In this document: piece by piece, positions 36,319 to 44,055 of the stretch
How positions within the stretch are numbered: position 1 is the stretch's first letter
How the letters are laid out: each line of letters starts with the position of its first letter
Source: Rathayibacter caricis DSM 15933
GTDB lineage: Bacteria; Actinomycetota; Actinomycetes; Actinomycetales; Microbacteriaceae
Assembly (NCBI RefSeq): GCF_003044275.1
Contig: NZ_PZPL01000001.1
Location: 2,728,001-2,792,000 of the forward strand
DNA length: 64,000 nucleotides
Direction: 5' to 3'
The notes under the pieces: model-generated
What the model saw: the letters and a program-made list of their open reading frames with translations, nothing else
Told to the model about the DNA's origin: nothing
Databases searched by the model: none
Program-made: the position numbers and the translations under genes

Positions 36319-37233
36319 ATGTCCGCAGATCTGACCGAGTTGACCGAGCAGTTCACGCTCGACCCGGTGCAGTTCATCGGCATCCCGATCGCGCTCGTCG
36401 GCGCGGTCTTCCTCTCTCTGGGGGCGCAGTTCCAGCACCGCGGAGTCGCGAAGGTGGAGCGGTTCTCGGGCCGCTCCGGCTCCTCCGGATTGAACGGCGG
36501 TCAGCTCTTCGCCCTGCTCTCGCGGCCCTCGTGGGTCGTCGGGACGCTCATGCTCGGCCTCGCCGTCGTGTTCCAGCTCACGAGTCTCGGCTTCTCGCCG
36601 CTCATCGTGGTGCAGCCGCTCGGCGCGGTCGCCCTGGTCATCACGGCCGTGATGAACGCGCGCGTGAGCCGGGTCCGTCTCAACAAGGCCTCGATCCGCG
36701 CGATCGTGCTGTGCGTCGGCGGCGTGGGCACGTTCGTCCTCGTCGCGGCCTTCAACGCGGTCGACAAGTCGATCCGCACGCCCCAGCTGATCACGATCCT
36801 CGTGATCCTGGGGGTCGTGCTCGTGGTGTTCGTCGTCGCGTTCCGGGTGTTCCGGCGGAAGGCGCGCGCCATCTTCTACATCCTCGGCGCCGGAGTCGTC
36901 TACGGCTTCGTCGCGACGCTCGCCAAGGTCGTCCTCAACCGGATCAAGTTCGGCGAGTTCGACCCGCTCACCGTCGTCTGCATCGTCGCGCTCCTCGCCG
37001 CCAGCGCTCTCGGCGGCTACTTCGTGCAGAACGCCTACTCGTCGGGCCCTCCCGACCTCGTCGTCGCCGGTCTCACCGTCATCGATCCGCTGGTCGCCGT
37101 GGCCATCGGCATCATCGTGCTCGGCGAGGCGCAGTACGCGGCCCCCTGGGCGATCCCGCTCTTCGTGATCGCCGGAGCGGTCGCGATCTGGGGCGTCCTG
37201 CTGCTCGCGAAGCACCACCCGCAGGCCCGCTGA
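36319..37233 (+). CDS. DMT/EamA-type membrane transporter
   Basis: A 304-residue protein with about nine or ten hydrophobic segments, starting IGIPIALVGAVFLSLGAQFQ. LIVVQPLGAVALVITAVMNA and GLTVIDPLVAVAIGIIVLGE are the DMT-superfamily repeat ends (each twenty residues). It resembles actinobacterial NIPA-like/EamA proteins, whose substrates range from magnesium to metabolites. The substrate is not predictable. TAGGGT (36306-36311) ends seven bases before ATG 36319, a leaderless layout. It is divergent from def. Confidence 0.85.
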   Translation: MSADLTELTEQFTLDPVQFIGIPIALVGAVFLSLGAQFQHRGVAKVERFSGRSGSSGLNGGQLFALLSRPSWVVGTLMLGLAVVFQLTSLGFSPLIVVQPLGAVALVITAVMNARVSRVRLNKASIRAIVLCVGGVGTFVLVAAFNAVDKSIRTPQLITILVILGVVLVVFVVAFRVFRRKARAIFYILGAGVVYGFVATLAKVVLNRIKFGEFDPLTVVCIVALLAASALGGYFVQNAYSSGPPDLVVAGLTVIDPLVAVAIGIIVLGEAQYAAPWAIPLFVIAGAVAIWGVLLLAKHHPQAR

Positions 37234-37375
37234 CCCGGGCGACGCGGCCCCCTAATCCGCGGATCCCCGAGGCCCGCTGTCTACACTGGGACCGCGCCGA
37301 GGTGAGCCGAAGCCGACCGACCACTCGCCGATCGACACCCCGCCACGAGCGGACCACACCGTGAGGAACCACCCC

Positions 37376-38698
37376 GTGTCAGACCCCCGCGCCGCCTCAG
37401 GACCGGAGTCGCCCGTGCCGAGCGAGTCATCGGACGCTCCCGACGACTCCGTCCCGCACGTCACGGAGGCGACCTCCTCCTCGGACTCGGACGCCCGACC
37501 GCTGAAGGTCGTGATCGGCTGCGACACGTTCGCCCCGAACGTCAACGGCGCCGCGAAGTTCGCCGAGCGACTCGCCGCCGGCCTCGTCGCCCGCGGCCAC
37601 GAGGTGCACGTCGTCGCCCCGTCGGCCGACGGCTGGAGCGGCACGCGGTTCGAGACCCACGAAGGTCAGCGGATGATCGTGCACCGCCTCCACAGCTGGC
37701 GCTGGTTCCCGCACGACTGGCTGCGCTTCGCGATGCCGTGGCGGATCAAGCAGAACAGCGCGCGGATCCTCGACGAGGTGAAGCCCGACGTCGTCCACTT
37801 CCAGTCGCACATCATCGTCGGGCGCGGACTGGGCATCGAGGCGGCCAAGCGCGGCGTCCGCATCATCGGCACCAACCACTTCATGCCCGAGAACATGCTC
37901 GAGTTCACGCTTCTGCCCAAGGCCGTCCAGGCGAAGGCCGTGCAGATGGCGTGGCGCGCCGCCCGCCGCACCTTCGGCCGAGCCGAGGCCGTGACCACGC
38001 CGACCCGCAGGGCCGCCCAGTTCCTCGAGCAGTACACCGGCCTCCGCGGCGTGCACGCCATCTCCTGCGGCATCGATGCGGACAACTACACCCCCGACTT
38101 CACCCCGCGCGGCGAGAACCGCATCCTCTTCGTCGGACGCGTGACCGGCGAGAAGCACATCGACGTCCTCCTCCGGGCCGTGGCACTGCTCGATCCGACC
38201 CTCGACGCGCAACTCGAGATCGTCGGCGGCGGCGACCAGATGCGCAACCTCCAGCAGCTGGCCGCGAGCCTCGGCCTCGGCGACCGCGTCCGCTTCACCG
38301 GCTACGTCTCGGACGCCGAGCTCAAGCAGGCGTACTCGCGCGCCACCGTCTTCGCGATGCCCTCGATCGCCGAGCTGCAGAGCATCGCCACGATGGAGGC
38401 GATGGCGTCGGCCCTCCCCGTCGTCGCCGCCGACGCGATGGCCCTCCCGCACCTCGTGCACGACGGCGAGAACGGCCACCTGTTCGAGCCCGGCAACGCG
38501 CAGGCCCTCGCCGACCGTCTGACCGACGTCCTCACCAGCACCCCCGAGCGCCTCGAGGAGATGAAGCGCGCCTCCCTGCGCATCGTCGCCGCTCACGACA
38601 TCACCCGCACGATCAGCACATTCGAGAGCCTGTATCGTGGGGAGCCGGTGGCCGATCCGACCATCGACGCAGCCTCCGCCACGGCTGGCCGAGCCTGA
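37376..38698 (+). CDS. GT4-family glycosyltransferase
   Basis: A 440-residue GT-B enzyme. A Ser/Asp-rich 40-residue head precedes KVVIGCDTFAPNVNGAAKFA, the acceptor domain, with HFQSHIIVGRGLGIEAAK. The nucleotide-sugar domain has ENRILFVGRVTGEKHIDVLL and the E-x7-E region EAMASALPVVAADAMALPHL. It is close to PimB/MgtA-like mannosyl- or glucosyl-transferases that act on lipid acceptors, though acceptor and sugar are inferred only by resemblance. GTG 37376 has GAGGA eight bases upstream; GTG 37361 is an alternative. The gene ends 25 bases before the tRNA that carries the island. Confidence 0.88.
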   Translation: MSDPRAASGPESPVPSESSDAPDDSVPHVTEATSSSDSDARPLKVVIGCDTFAPNVNGAAKFAERLAAGLVARGHEVHVVAPSADGWSGTRFETHEGQRMIVHRLHSWRWFPHDWLRFAMPWRIKQNSARILDEVKPDVVHFQSHIIVGRGLGIEAAKRGVRIIGTNHFMPENMLEFTLLPKAVQAKAVQMAWRAARRTFGRAEAVTTPTRRAAQFLEQYTGLRGVHAISCGIDADNYTPDFTPRGENRILFVGRVTGEKHIDVLLRAVALLDPTLDAQLEIVGGGDQMRNLQQLAASLGLGDRVRFTGYVSDAELKQAYSRATVFAMPSIAELQSIATMEAMASALPVVAADAMALPHLVHDGENGHLFEPGNAQALADRLTDVLTSTPERLEEMKRASLRIVAAHDITRTISTFESLYRGEPVADPTIDAASATAGRA

Positions 38699-38723
38699 CG
38701 GCTCTCCCGCCGGCGGGGTCCGC

Positions 38724-38800
38724 GGGGCGTTAGCTCAGCCGGTCAGAGCAGCGGACTCATAATCCGTCGGTCACGGGTTCAAGTCCCGTACGCCCTACCA
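38724..38800 (+). tRNA. tRNA with CAT anticodon (elongator Met or Ile2)
   Basis: A 77-base cloverleaf with encoded CCA. Acceptor GGGGCGT pairs with ACGCCCT (G.T at the first pair), the anticodon loop is CTCATAA, and the T arm is ACGGG-TTCAAGT-CCCGT. Anticodon CAT could be elongator methionine or the lysidine-modified isoleucine tRNA for AUA. The absence of a mismatched 1-72 pair and of the GGG/CCC anticodon stem excludes the initiator. Its 3' half is the attachment site of the island that follows. Confidence 0.92.
38770..38798 (+). repeat. attL: tRNA 3' end direct repeat
   Basis: The 29 bases from GTCACGGGTTC to CGCCCTAC at the tRNA 3' end recur at 41185-41213 with a single C-to-A change. 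This is the pattern left by tyrosine-integrase insertion into a tRNA gene, where the incoming element restores the tRNA end. Confidence 0.85.
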
Positions 38801-38949
38801 AGTAAACAATGGGGAGTAGGGCTGTTCCGGCGGAAGGTGCAGAAGCAGAACCCCTCCAAAACCCCTCCATGACCGGAAAGCTCCGCGTTCGCGCGGCTGA
38901 CGCGGCGTCGCCTCGGATGGATCGCGCGGCGCTCGTCTAGGCTCGCGGC

Positions 38950-39693
38950 GTGGCGATCGCGGAAATTCTCTCCATTGTATTCGGGTCCCTTGACGTCGTT
39001 CTAGGTGGTTGGGCGATCTGGAACGCTCGATCTAAGTCCCGGATCGAGTGGACAGTACGGAGCATGGCTCCGATGGTCGCTGTACCATCGAAATTTGCAG
39101 TTCAAGTCAGCGTAGATGGCGTACCGATCAAAGACGCGTGGTATGCAACGCTACGGATAGTCAACAGCGGAACAAAGGACATTTCAAAGAGTGAATGGCA
39201 TGCCCCCTTGAGGTTCAGGTTTGGGGGCGGCGTGACAATCTTGTCTGCGAAAGTTTCCGGACTAACGCCACCAGGTTCCCCTCCGAATGTTTCAATTGTG
39301 GAGTCTTCAGTCGAAATTGAACCGGTGCTGATGAATAAGCGCGACCTAATCGAGGTCCAGGTCGTCGCATCTGGGCCGATGAAAGCTCCGTCATCCGAAT
39401 CGCGAATCACCGAGGTGCAGAAGTTGAGCCATCGTCGGTACATCTATCCGCTGGGGACGGGCGCCGATGGTGAGATGATCGCTGGTGATCGGGTAGCGGT
39501 CACTGTGATGTGGCTATTTAGCATCGCGGCTGTTCTCTTCATTGGGATTCGTGGAGAATTTCCGCCCGCCGATCCGCTACCGCATATCTGGTTCCTGGTA
39601 GTTGGTCTTGCTACGACCTGTATCGCAGGGCCGCTCTGGTGGCGCACGATGATCAAGCGGCATGCGCTCTGGTTGCCGGAACAGCGAATCTAA
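38950..39693 (+). CDS. Orphan membrane protein of the tRNA island
   Basis: A 247-residue protein not recognised as any family. Residues 1-25 are hydrophobic (IAEILSIVFGSLDVVLGGWAI), shown here as IAEILSIVFG and LDVVLGGWAI. A soluble, beta-rich middle of about 150 residues follows, and two membrane spans close it (MWLFSIAAVLFIGI and HIWFLVVGLATTCIAGPLW). Base composition and codon use are AT-richer than in the core genes, supporting transfer. TAGGCT (38938-38943) ends six bases before GTG 38950, so it has its own leaderless promoter. Its last four bases overlap the convergent integrase fragment. Confidence 0.7.
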   Translation: MAIAEILSIVFGSLDVVLGGWAIWNARSKSRIEWTVRSMAPMVAVPSKFAVQVSVDGVPIKDAWYATLRIVNSGTKDISKSEWHAPLRFRFGGGVTILSAKVSGLTPPGSPPNVSIVESSVEIEPVLMNKRDLIEVQVVASGPMKAPSSESRITEVQKLSHRRYIYPLGTGADGEMIAGDRVAVTVMWLFSIAAVLFIGIRGEFPPADPLPHIWFLVVGLATTCIAGPLWWRTMIKRHALWLPEQRI

Positions 39694-40088
39694 GCGATCT
39701 CGATACTTCGCGTCTCAGCATCGCGGCCACGATCAGGCGAGAGATGGGCGTCGAGTCGGTCTATGTCGGCGGCGTGGTCGTCGGGGAAGAAGTGCAGGTA
39801 CGCCTTGTAGGTGGTCGCGGTGTCGGCGTTGCCGAGGATGCGGGCGACCCGCGCCAGCGGCATCCCCGACGCCGCGAACAGCGACGCTGCGGTGTGGCGG
39901 AGGTCGTGGAAGCGCAGGTCCGGCTGGCCGATGGCCTTGGCGGCCTCACGGAACCGGCGCCGGTAGAACGAGTTGTAGTCCATGCGCTTCGACCAATTGA
40001 GCCCGCCGCGGAAGTCGCCGCACCCGCTGTAGTTGCGCACCGGCCACAGCGACGCGGTCGGCTCGGCGGCGTGTGGGCGGGCGGCCAT
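39690..40088 (-). pseudogene. C-terminal fragment of a tyrosine integrase
   Basis: 132 codons encode only the catalytic end of a tyrosine recombinase: FHDLRHTAASLFAASGMPLA carries the R-x-x-H motif, and ILGNADTATTYKAYLHFFPD carries the nucleophile tyrosine region. The arm-binding, core-binding and first catalytic arginine regions (normally some 250 residues) are missing upstream. The sequence beyond 40088 continues in shifted frames without clear homology. It is therefore a truncated, inactive integrase, and it explains the flanking tRNA repeats. Confidence 0.85.
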
Positions 40089-40293
40089 GTATTCGCCTTG
40101 CCCATCCGCCAGTTTTCGAATAACGCGAGCGTGGTCGAGCAGGAGCGTCGAAGGCGGCCGCGTCCTCCGTGAGCAGAAGAGGCGCCGAGTGCCCAGGCTT
40201 GGTTCGCTCTGGCACGCGTGCCATAGCGGCCCAGGGGCGGGGCAGCGAACCGGGCCGCAGCCGCCCTCTCCAGGGTCTGGATAGGATCACCGC

Positions 40294-40983
40294 GTGCCGA
40301 CTGCTTCCACCGCAACTGTTCCCGACCCTGTCCGCCACTTTTTGCGTCGCTCAGAGGTGGCAGCCCAAGTGGGCCGACTGGTCTTCTTCATCGTGATCGC
40401 CGGCAGTCTCGTACTAGTCGGCAGCGGCATCTTCGGCGCCGTGCAGCATTCATACCGCGCAGACGCGTCGGAGGCATCTGCCGCTTCCGCTGCCTCGCGC
40501 CTGACGGAGGCAAAGCGCGATGCAAAGGGGGCGCAGTACCGGAAAGACGTCGCTTGGGAAGAACTGCAGTATGACCAGCAGAACGCCGCGCAGATATATG
40601 ACGTATCGGTTGCTCGCGGCGTGAAGAATGGGTCTATTCCGGCCCCTGCGTGGCCGGCCACTGTCGGCTATGACGCGGGCTTGAAGGCGGAAATGGACGC
40701 CGCAATCGCAGCCGCAGCGGTCGAGTATAGCCCTGTGGCTGAGGATTTCGAGGACGCAACCGAGCGCCTTGAGGACGCGACGATCGCGAGCGCAGACGCG
40801 CTTGCGACCGCAGCCGCTGATCGCGCCACCGTAAATGATGCGTGGTTCTGGGTCGCGGTTTCCGCTGCAATTGCGGCTGTAGCTACCGTCGTAGCTGCGG
40901 GTCTATGGTTCGTGCTCTCAAACGCACTCGTTCGCGCTCGTGCCACAGTCGCCCTGTCCGAGCGCACGGGTTCGCGAGTTTAA
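40294..40983 (+). CDS. Second orphan membrane protein of the tRNA island
   Basis: A 229-residue protein of unknown family. One membrane span lies near the N-terminus (LVFFIVIAGSLVLVGSGIFG), followed by a roughly 140-residue Ala-rich, charged, probably coiled-coil region (EASAASAASRLTEAKRDAKG and similar), and a second span close to the C-terminus (AAIAAVATVVAAGLWFVL). This would place a long helical domain on one side of the membrane. TAGGAT (40282-40287) ends six bases before GTG 40294, so it is transcribed separately and leaderless. Composition is AT-richer than the core. Confidence 0.7.
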   Translation: MPTASTATVPDPVRHFLRRSEVAAQVGRLVFFIVIAGSLVLVGSGIFGAVQHSYRADASEASAASAASRLTEAKRDAKGAQYRKDVAWEELQYDQQNAAQIYDVSVARGVKNGSIPAPAWPATVGYDAGLKAEMDAAIAAAAVEYSPVAEDFEDATERLEDATIASADALATAAADRATVNDAWFWVAVSAAIAAVATVVAAGLWFVLSNALVRARATVALSERTGSRV

Positions 40984-41160
40984 TTCACACGATAGAAGTT
41001 CCTTCGAAAATCGCTCAACCGCATCGGTCGAGCTTGTCCGAGCCGTACCGAGACGAGTCGCAAGTCGAGTGTCGAAGGCTGGTTCCTTCAAGCAACGGCG
41101 TGAATCTCTAGGTTCTCGGTGAGTTGCGGCAAGGTATCTCCGTTCGGGCCGGTGACGAGT

Positions 41161-41213
41161 GGGCGTCGCGCTGATAATCCGCGGGTCACGGGTTAAAGTC
41201 CCGTACGCCCTAC
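41161..41213 (+). pseudogene. attR: decayed tRNA remnant
   Basis: GGGCGT, a four-base gap, then CTGATAATCCG and the 29-base T-arm/acceptor copy (41185-41213) resemble the CAT tRNA with its D arm deleted and the anticodon position changed to GAT. It cannot fold as a full tRNA. It marks the right end of the island. The stretch 41214-41402 holds only the ribosome site of the next gene. Confidence 0.75.
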
Positions 41214-41402
41214 TCCCGCACTGCCCTTGTCCGCACGGCCTCGGCGGCGCGATGGTCGCTGCCGCCGACAGCGGTGGGATTTCACGGGGGCCTGGAACAG
41301 CGGCGCGAGGACATATGCGACACGCGTCGTCCAGTGCGCGTTCACGGGCGCTCGCTGCTGCGAAGATCCGAAGGCGGCACACCAGCCAGAGGAGAACCGC
41401 GG

Positions 41403-42311
41403 ATGCCCCTGACCTTCACAGCGATCGACTTCGAGACGGCGAATGCTCAGAGAGGCTCGGCCTGCGCGGTCGGTGTCGCCCGGGTGACCGACGGCGCGAT
41501 CACCTATCGAGCGTCCACGCTCATCCGACCTCTGACAGGAGACGATTTCTCCCCAAGGAATACGGACATCCACGGGTTGAGGTGGGAGGACTGCGAGACC
41601 GCCCCCGACTGGGTGGCGGTCGCAGGATGGTTGGACACGGTCATCGGAGACGATCCGGTCATCGCTCACAACGCGCCCTTCGAGAAGGGAGTGATCGCAG
41701 CCGCACACAAGTTGGCGATGCTCGACGCGCCTGTTCCGGACCTCCTGTGCACGGTGGTGCTGGCGAAAGCTCATCTGGCCCTCGACTCCTACCGTCTGCC
41801 GACCGTCGCCGCGCACCTCGGGGTGGTCCTCGACGACCACCACGATGCGGAAGCCGATGCTGTCGCCAGTGCTGAAGTGGCTCTCGCCCTCGGGCGCCGT
41901 CTCGGGCGTCACGATGTTCATCATCTCTGGAGTGACAGTCGGGTGCCGAAGACGTCCGCCCGCGCTGCTTACACTCGTCTCGCGGATCTCCCGGCCCCCG
42001 CCGCGGACGCCGATCCGACCGGTCCGCTGTTCGGCGAGACAGTCGTCTTCACCGGGGAGATCGACGGAATGCCGCGGAAGAAGGCTCAGGCGCTGGTTGC
42101 CGCGCACGGAGCCAGCATCGGCTCGAACGTCACGAGAAAGACGACCCTCGTGGTGATGGGCACATTCGGTCCGGGAGAGCTCAAGCCGGGCGAGATCGTC
42201 AGTGCGAAAGTGGTGAAGGCGCGGGAACTCGCGCTAGCGGGTCAGAGGATCGAGATCCTCGATGCCCCGGGATTCGGCGAACTGCTCGCCGTCATCGGCG
42301 CGTCCGTCTAG
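41403..42311 (+). CDS. DEDDh exonuclease with C-terminal BRCT domain
   Basis: A 302-residue protein. Residues 1-165 form a DnaQ-like exonuclease: FTAIDFETANAQ (D-x-E), VIAHNAPFEKGV and HHDAEADAVASAEV (H-x4-D) give the DEDDh residues. Residues about 215-300 form a BRCT domain (LFGETVVFTGEIDGMPRKKA, and SNVTRKTTLVVMG). This pairing is frequent in actinobacterial DNA polymerase III epsilon-like proteins and suggests DNA repair or end processing. AGAGGAGA lies about seven bases before ATG 41403. Codon use is back to the core pattern, just outside the island. Confidence 0.9.
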   Translation: MPLTFTAIDFETANAQRGSACAVGVARVTDGAITYRASTLIRPLTGDDFSPRNTDIHGLRWEDCETAPDWVAVAGWLDTVIGDDPVIAHNAPFEKGVIAAAHKLAMLDAPVPDLLCTVVLAKAHLALDSYRLPTVAAHLGVVLDDHHDAEADAVASAEVALALGRRLGRHDVHHLWSDSRVPKTSARAAYTRLADLPAPAADADPTGPLFGETVVFTGEIDGMPRKKAQALVAAHGASIGSNVTRKTTLVVMGTFGPGELKPGEIVSAKVVKARELALAGQRIEILDAPGFGELLAVIGASV

Positions 42312-42416
42312 CCACACGACATCGGGTCGGGTGCCTGAGACCCCGCGGACGCTCGGAGTGTCGAGCTTCGCAGACGCGACCGGGTGAATGCAGTCTCTTC
42401 GGACTCGAGGTCCTTC

Positions 42417-42470
42417 GACTCCTCAGAAGTTGTCGTACTCGGCGCCGAGTACGACAACTTCTGCGGAGTC
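42417..42470. terminator. 54-bp near-perfect palindrome
   Basis: CAGAAGTTGTCGTACTCGGC (42424-42443) is followed at once by its exact complement (42444-42463), a 40-bp palindrome with no spacer. GACTCC and GGAGTC extend it on both sides with a single mismatch. It lies between the convergent exonuclease gene and a minus-strand gene, so a bidirectional terminator is the default reading, although there is no T-tract. Confidence 0.7.
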
Positions 42471-42478
42471 GGGGGCCG

Positions 42479-42700
42479 TCAGGCCGAGGGTGACTTCTTC
42501 AGGCGGGACTTCGCGGCGCGCTCGGTCAGCACCGAGAGGTAGTCGCGGACCGGGCGGTCGGCGAGGGCGTCGAGCTCGGCGCGGACGGTCGCGTCGACCT
42601 CCTCCGCCGAGTGGTCGGGGAAGCGGGCGCGCAGGCGCGCCGATACTTCGGAGGCGATCTCGTCGAGGTTCACGTCAGCAGCCACCGGAGAATGATGCAC
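42479..42700 (-). CDS. Small three-helix-bundle protein
   Basis: A 73-residue, all-helical, charged protein: NLDEIASEVSARLRARFPDH, SAEEVDATVRAELDALADRP and VRDYLSVLTERAAKSRLKK. It matches the small actinobacterial family described as a three-helix-bundle dimerisation domain. No catalytic residues are apparent. The start at GTG 42700 is uncertain because no ribosome site is visible; the conserved part begins at NLDE, so a later GTG is possible. It is divergent from the next small gene. Confidence 0.65.
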   Translation of the reverse strand: MHHSPVAADVNLDEIASEVSARLRARFPDHSAEEVDATVRAELDALADRPVRDYLSVLTERAAKSRLKKSPSA

Positions 42701-42880
42701 CAGCCGGGTGAACAGCAGGTGCTGCCGTCCACGACGGGGGGCGCGGCGCGGGACCCGACCTCTCTACCCTGGGTCGTGGAGGCGACGGAGCGTTCACCCG
42801 CACTGCAGGAGGCCTGCCGCGGGCGAGAGGGCCCGCCCGTCTCGTCCCCGCCGGCCGCGAGGGACGACGGAGGATCACCG

Positions 42881-43273
42881 GTGGAGCACATCGAGCTCGC
42901 GACGCGGCTGCACGACCTGGGGCGGGGCGTCCTGTCCGACGCGGTGACCCGCGCGGTGAACAGGGGGGACCTGACGGTGGCGCCGCTCCCCGTCCGGTCG
43001 GCGACCCGGGTCCACACCGGCCGAGGGCGACGGTCCGTCGACGCGACGGTCGAGACGGCCGGGGTGAACGCGTGGCTGCTCGACGACGACACGGCGGTGG
43101 CGCTCGCACGCGGCGGGATCCTGCTCCGCGACCCCGCCGACGGTGTGTTCAGCGCGCCCACGATCGCGAGGCTCGCCGAGGCGCGGGAGACGACGGCGCT
43201 GCTCGGCTATCTGAAGGACGCCGACGAGCTGGTCGTCGCCGTCCTCGGACCGCGTCCGGACGCCACCGCGTGA
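42881..43273 (+). CDS. Hypothetical protein
   Basis: A 130-residue protein, unrecognised. It begins VEHIELATRLHDLGRGVLSD, has a basic middle (TRVHTGRGRRS) and ends with a mixed alpha/beta region (LLGYLKDADELVVAVLG). There is no membrane segment. GTG 42881 is chosen for the GGAGG seven bases upstream. A longer form from GTG 42776, just after a TACCCT box, would add a low-complexity head. Codon use is typical of the core, supporting a real gene. Confidence 0.55.
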   Translation: MEHIELATRLHDLGRGVLSDAVTRAVNRGDLTVAPLPVRSATRVHTGRGRRSVDATVETAGVNAWLLDDDTAVALARGGILLRDPADGVFSAPTIARLAEARETTALLGYLKDADELVVAVLGPRPDATA

Positions 43274-43341
43274 TCGCTAGCACGTCCGCCGCCCGGGCGC
43301 CCGTACTGGCCGCCGACTGCCGGACATGATTCCCTGGTGCT

Positions 43342-43953
43342 GTGCCTGACCTCCCGATGTTCCCGCTCGGCTCCGTGCTCCTGCCGCACATGCCGCTCCC
43401 GCTCCGGCTATTCGAGCCGCGGTACCTGCGGATGCTCGGCGACGTGCTCGAGGACGAGAGCCTGTCCTTCGGCGTGGTCCTCATCGAGCGCGGCCAGGAG
43501 GTGGGCGGTGGCGATCAGCGCTTCGCGGTCGGCACCGTGGCGCGCATCCTGAACATCGACGGCGCGGAGTCGTTCGTCACCCTCGACTCGGTCGGCGAGC
43601 ACCGCTTCGAGGTCGTCCGCTGGTACGAGGACGACCCGTACCCGCGGGCCGAGGTCCGCCTGCTGACCGACCTGGAGTGGGAGCCGCGCCTCGCCGAGGC
43701 GCTGACCGCCGCGGAGTCCGCGGTGCGCACGGCGCTGGCCGTGGCGAGCGAGTTCGTCGAGCAGCGCTACGGCGCCGTCGTCGAGCTCGCCGAGGATCCG
43801 GCCGCGCACGCGTGGCAGCTCGCGGGCGTCGCCCCGGTGACGGAGCTCGACCGGCTGGCGTTCCTCCGGAGCGAGTCGATGGAGCAGCTGCTCGAGGCGG
43901 TGCGCGAGAGGTCGACCGAGGCGACGGAGTCGTTCCGCGCCGGCTGGGCCTGA
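43342..43953 (+). CDS. LON substrate-binding domain protein
   Basis: A 203-residue stand-alone LON N-terminal domain protein. LPMFPLGSVLLPHMPLPLRL (twenty residues) and FEPRYLRMLGDVLED are the classic PUA-like opening, and VEQRYGAVVELAEDPAAHAW lies in the helical second half. There is no ATPase or protease domain. In full Lon this region recognises substrates; the function of solo versions is unknown. The TGA stop lies in the first unit of the 17-bp tandem repeat that follows. Confidence 0.88.
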   Translation: MPDLPMFPLGSVLLPHMPLPLRLFEPRYLRMLGDVLEDESLSFGVVLIERGQEVGGGDQRFAVGTVARILNIDGAESFVTLDSVGEHRFEVVRWYEDDPYPRAEVRLLTDLEWEPRLAEALTAAESAVRTALAVASEFVEQRYGAVVELAEDPAAHAWQLAGVAPVTELDRLAFLRSESMEQLLEAVRERSTEATESFRAGWA

Positions 43954-44025
43954 ACCGAGGCTGGGCCTGAACCGAGGCTGGGCCTGAACCGAGGCCGGGC
44001 CTGAACCGAGGCTGGCCTGAACCGA
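43942..44025. repeat. 17-bp tandem repeat (five units)
   Basis: GGCTGGGCCTGAACCGA is repeated at 43942, 43959, 43976 and 43993 (one substitution), then a 16-base fifth unit at 44010. The first unit contains the last codons and stop of the LON-domain gene. The period is not a multiple of three, so unit gain or loss would not extend the protein while the first TGA stays. Confidence 0.92.
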
Positions 44026-44055
44026 CTCCCGCCCTGCTCGGGGCTCGAGGTCGAC

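Larger units (their letters stand above)
38801..41213. mobile_element. Remnant of a tRNA-integrated element (about 2.4 kb)
   Basis: The element lies between the tRNA 3' end and a decayed copy of it. It is visibly AT-richer than its surroundings, especially 38950-40980, and its codon use differs from the flanking genes. It contains an orphan membrane protein, a C-terminal integrase fragment on the minus strand and a second orphan membrane protein. No replication, transfer or excision gene remains, so it is probably immobile. The stretch 38801-38949 holds a direct repeat of ACCCCTCC near 38850 that could be arm-type integrase sites. 40984-41160 holds no recognisable gene. Confidence 0.8.

Noticed and set aside
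38950..40983. Toxin-antitoxin pair on the island
   Set aside because: The two genes are far apart, separately promoted and both membrane proteins. Neither resembles a known toxin or antitoxin.
38801..41213. Intact prophage or integrative conjugative element
   Set aside because: Only 2.4 kb with a truncated integrase. No structural, replication or transfer genes are present.
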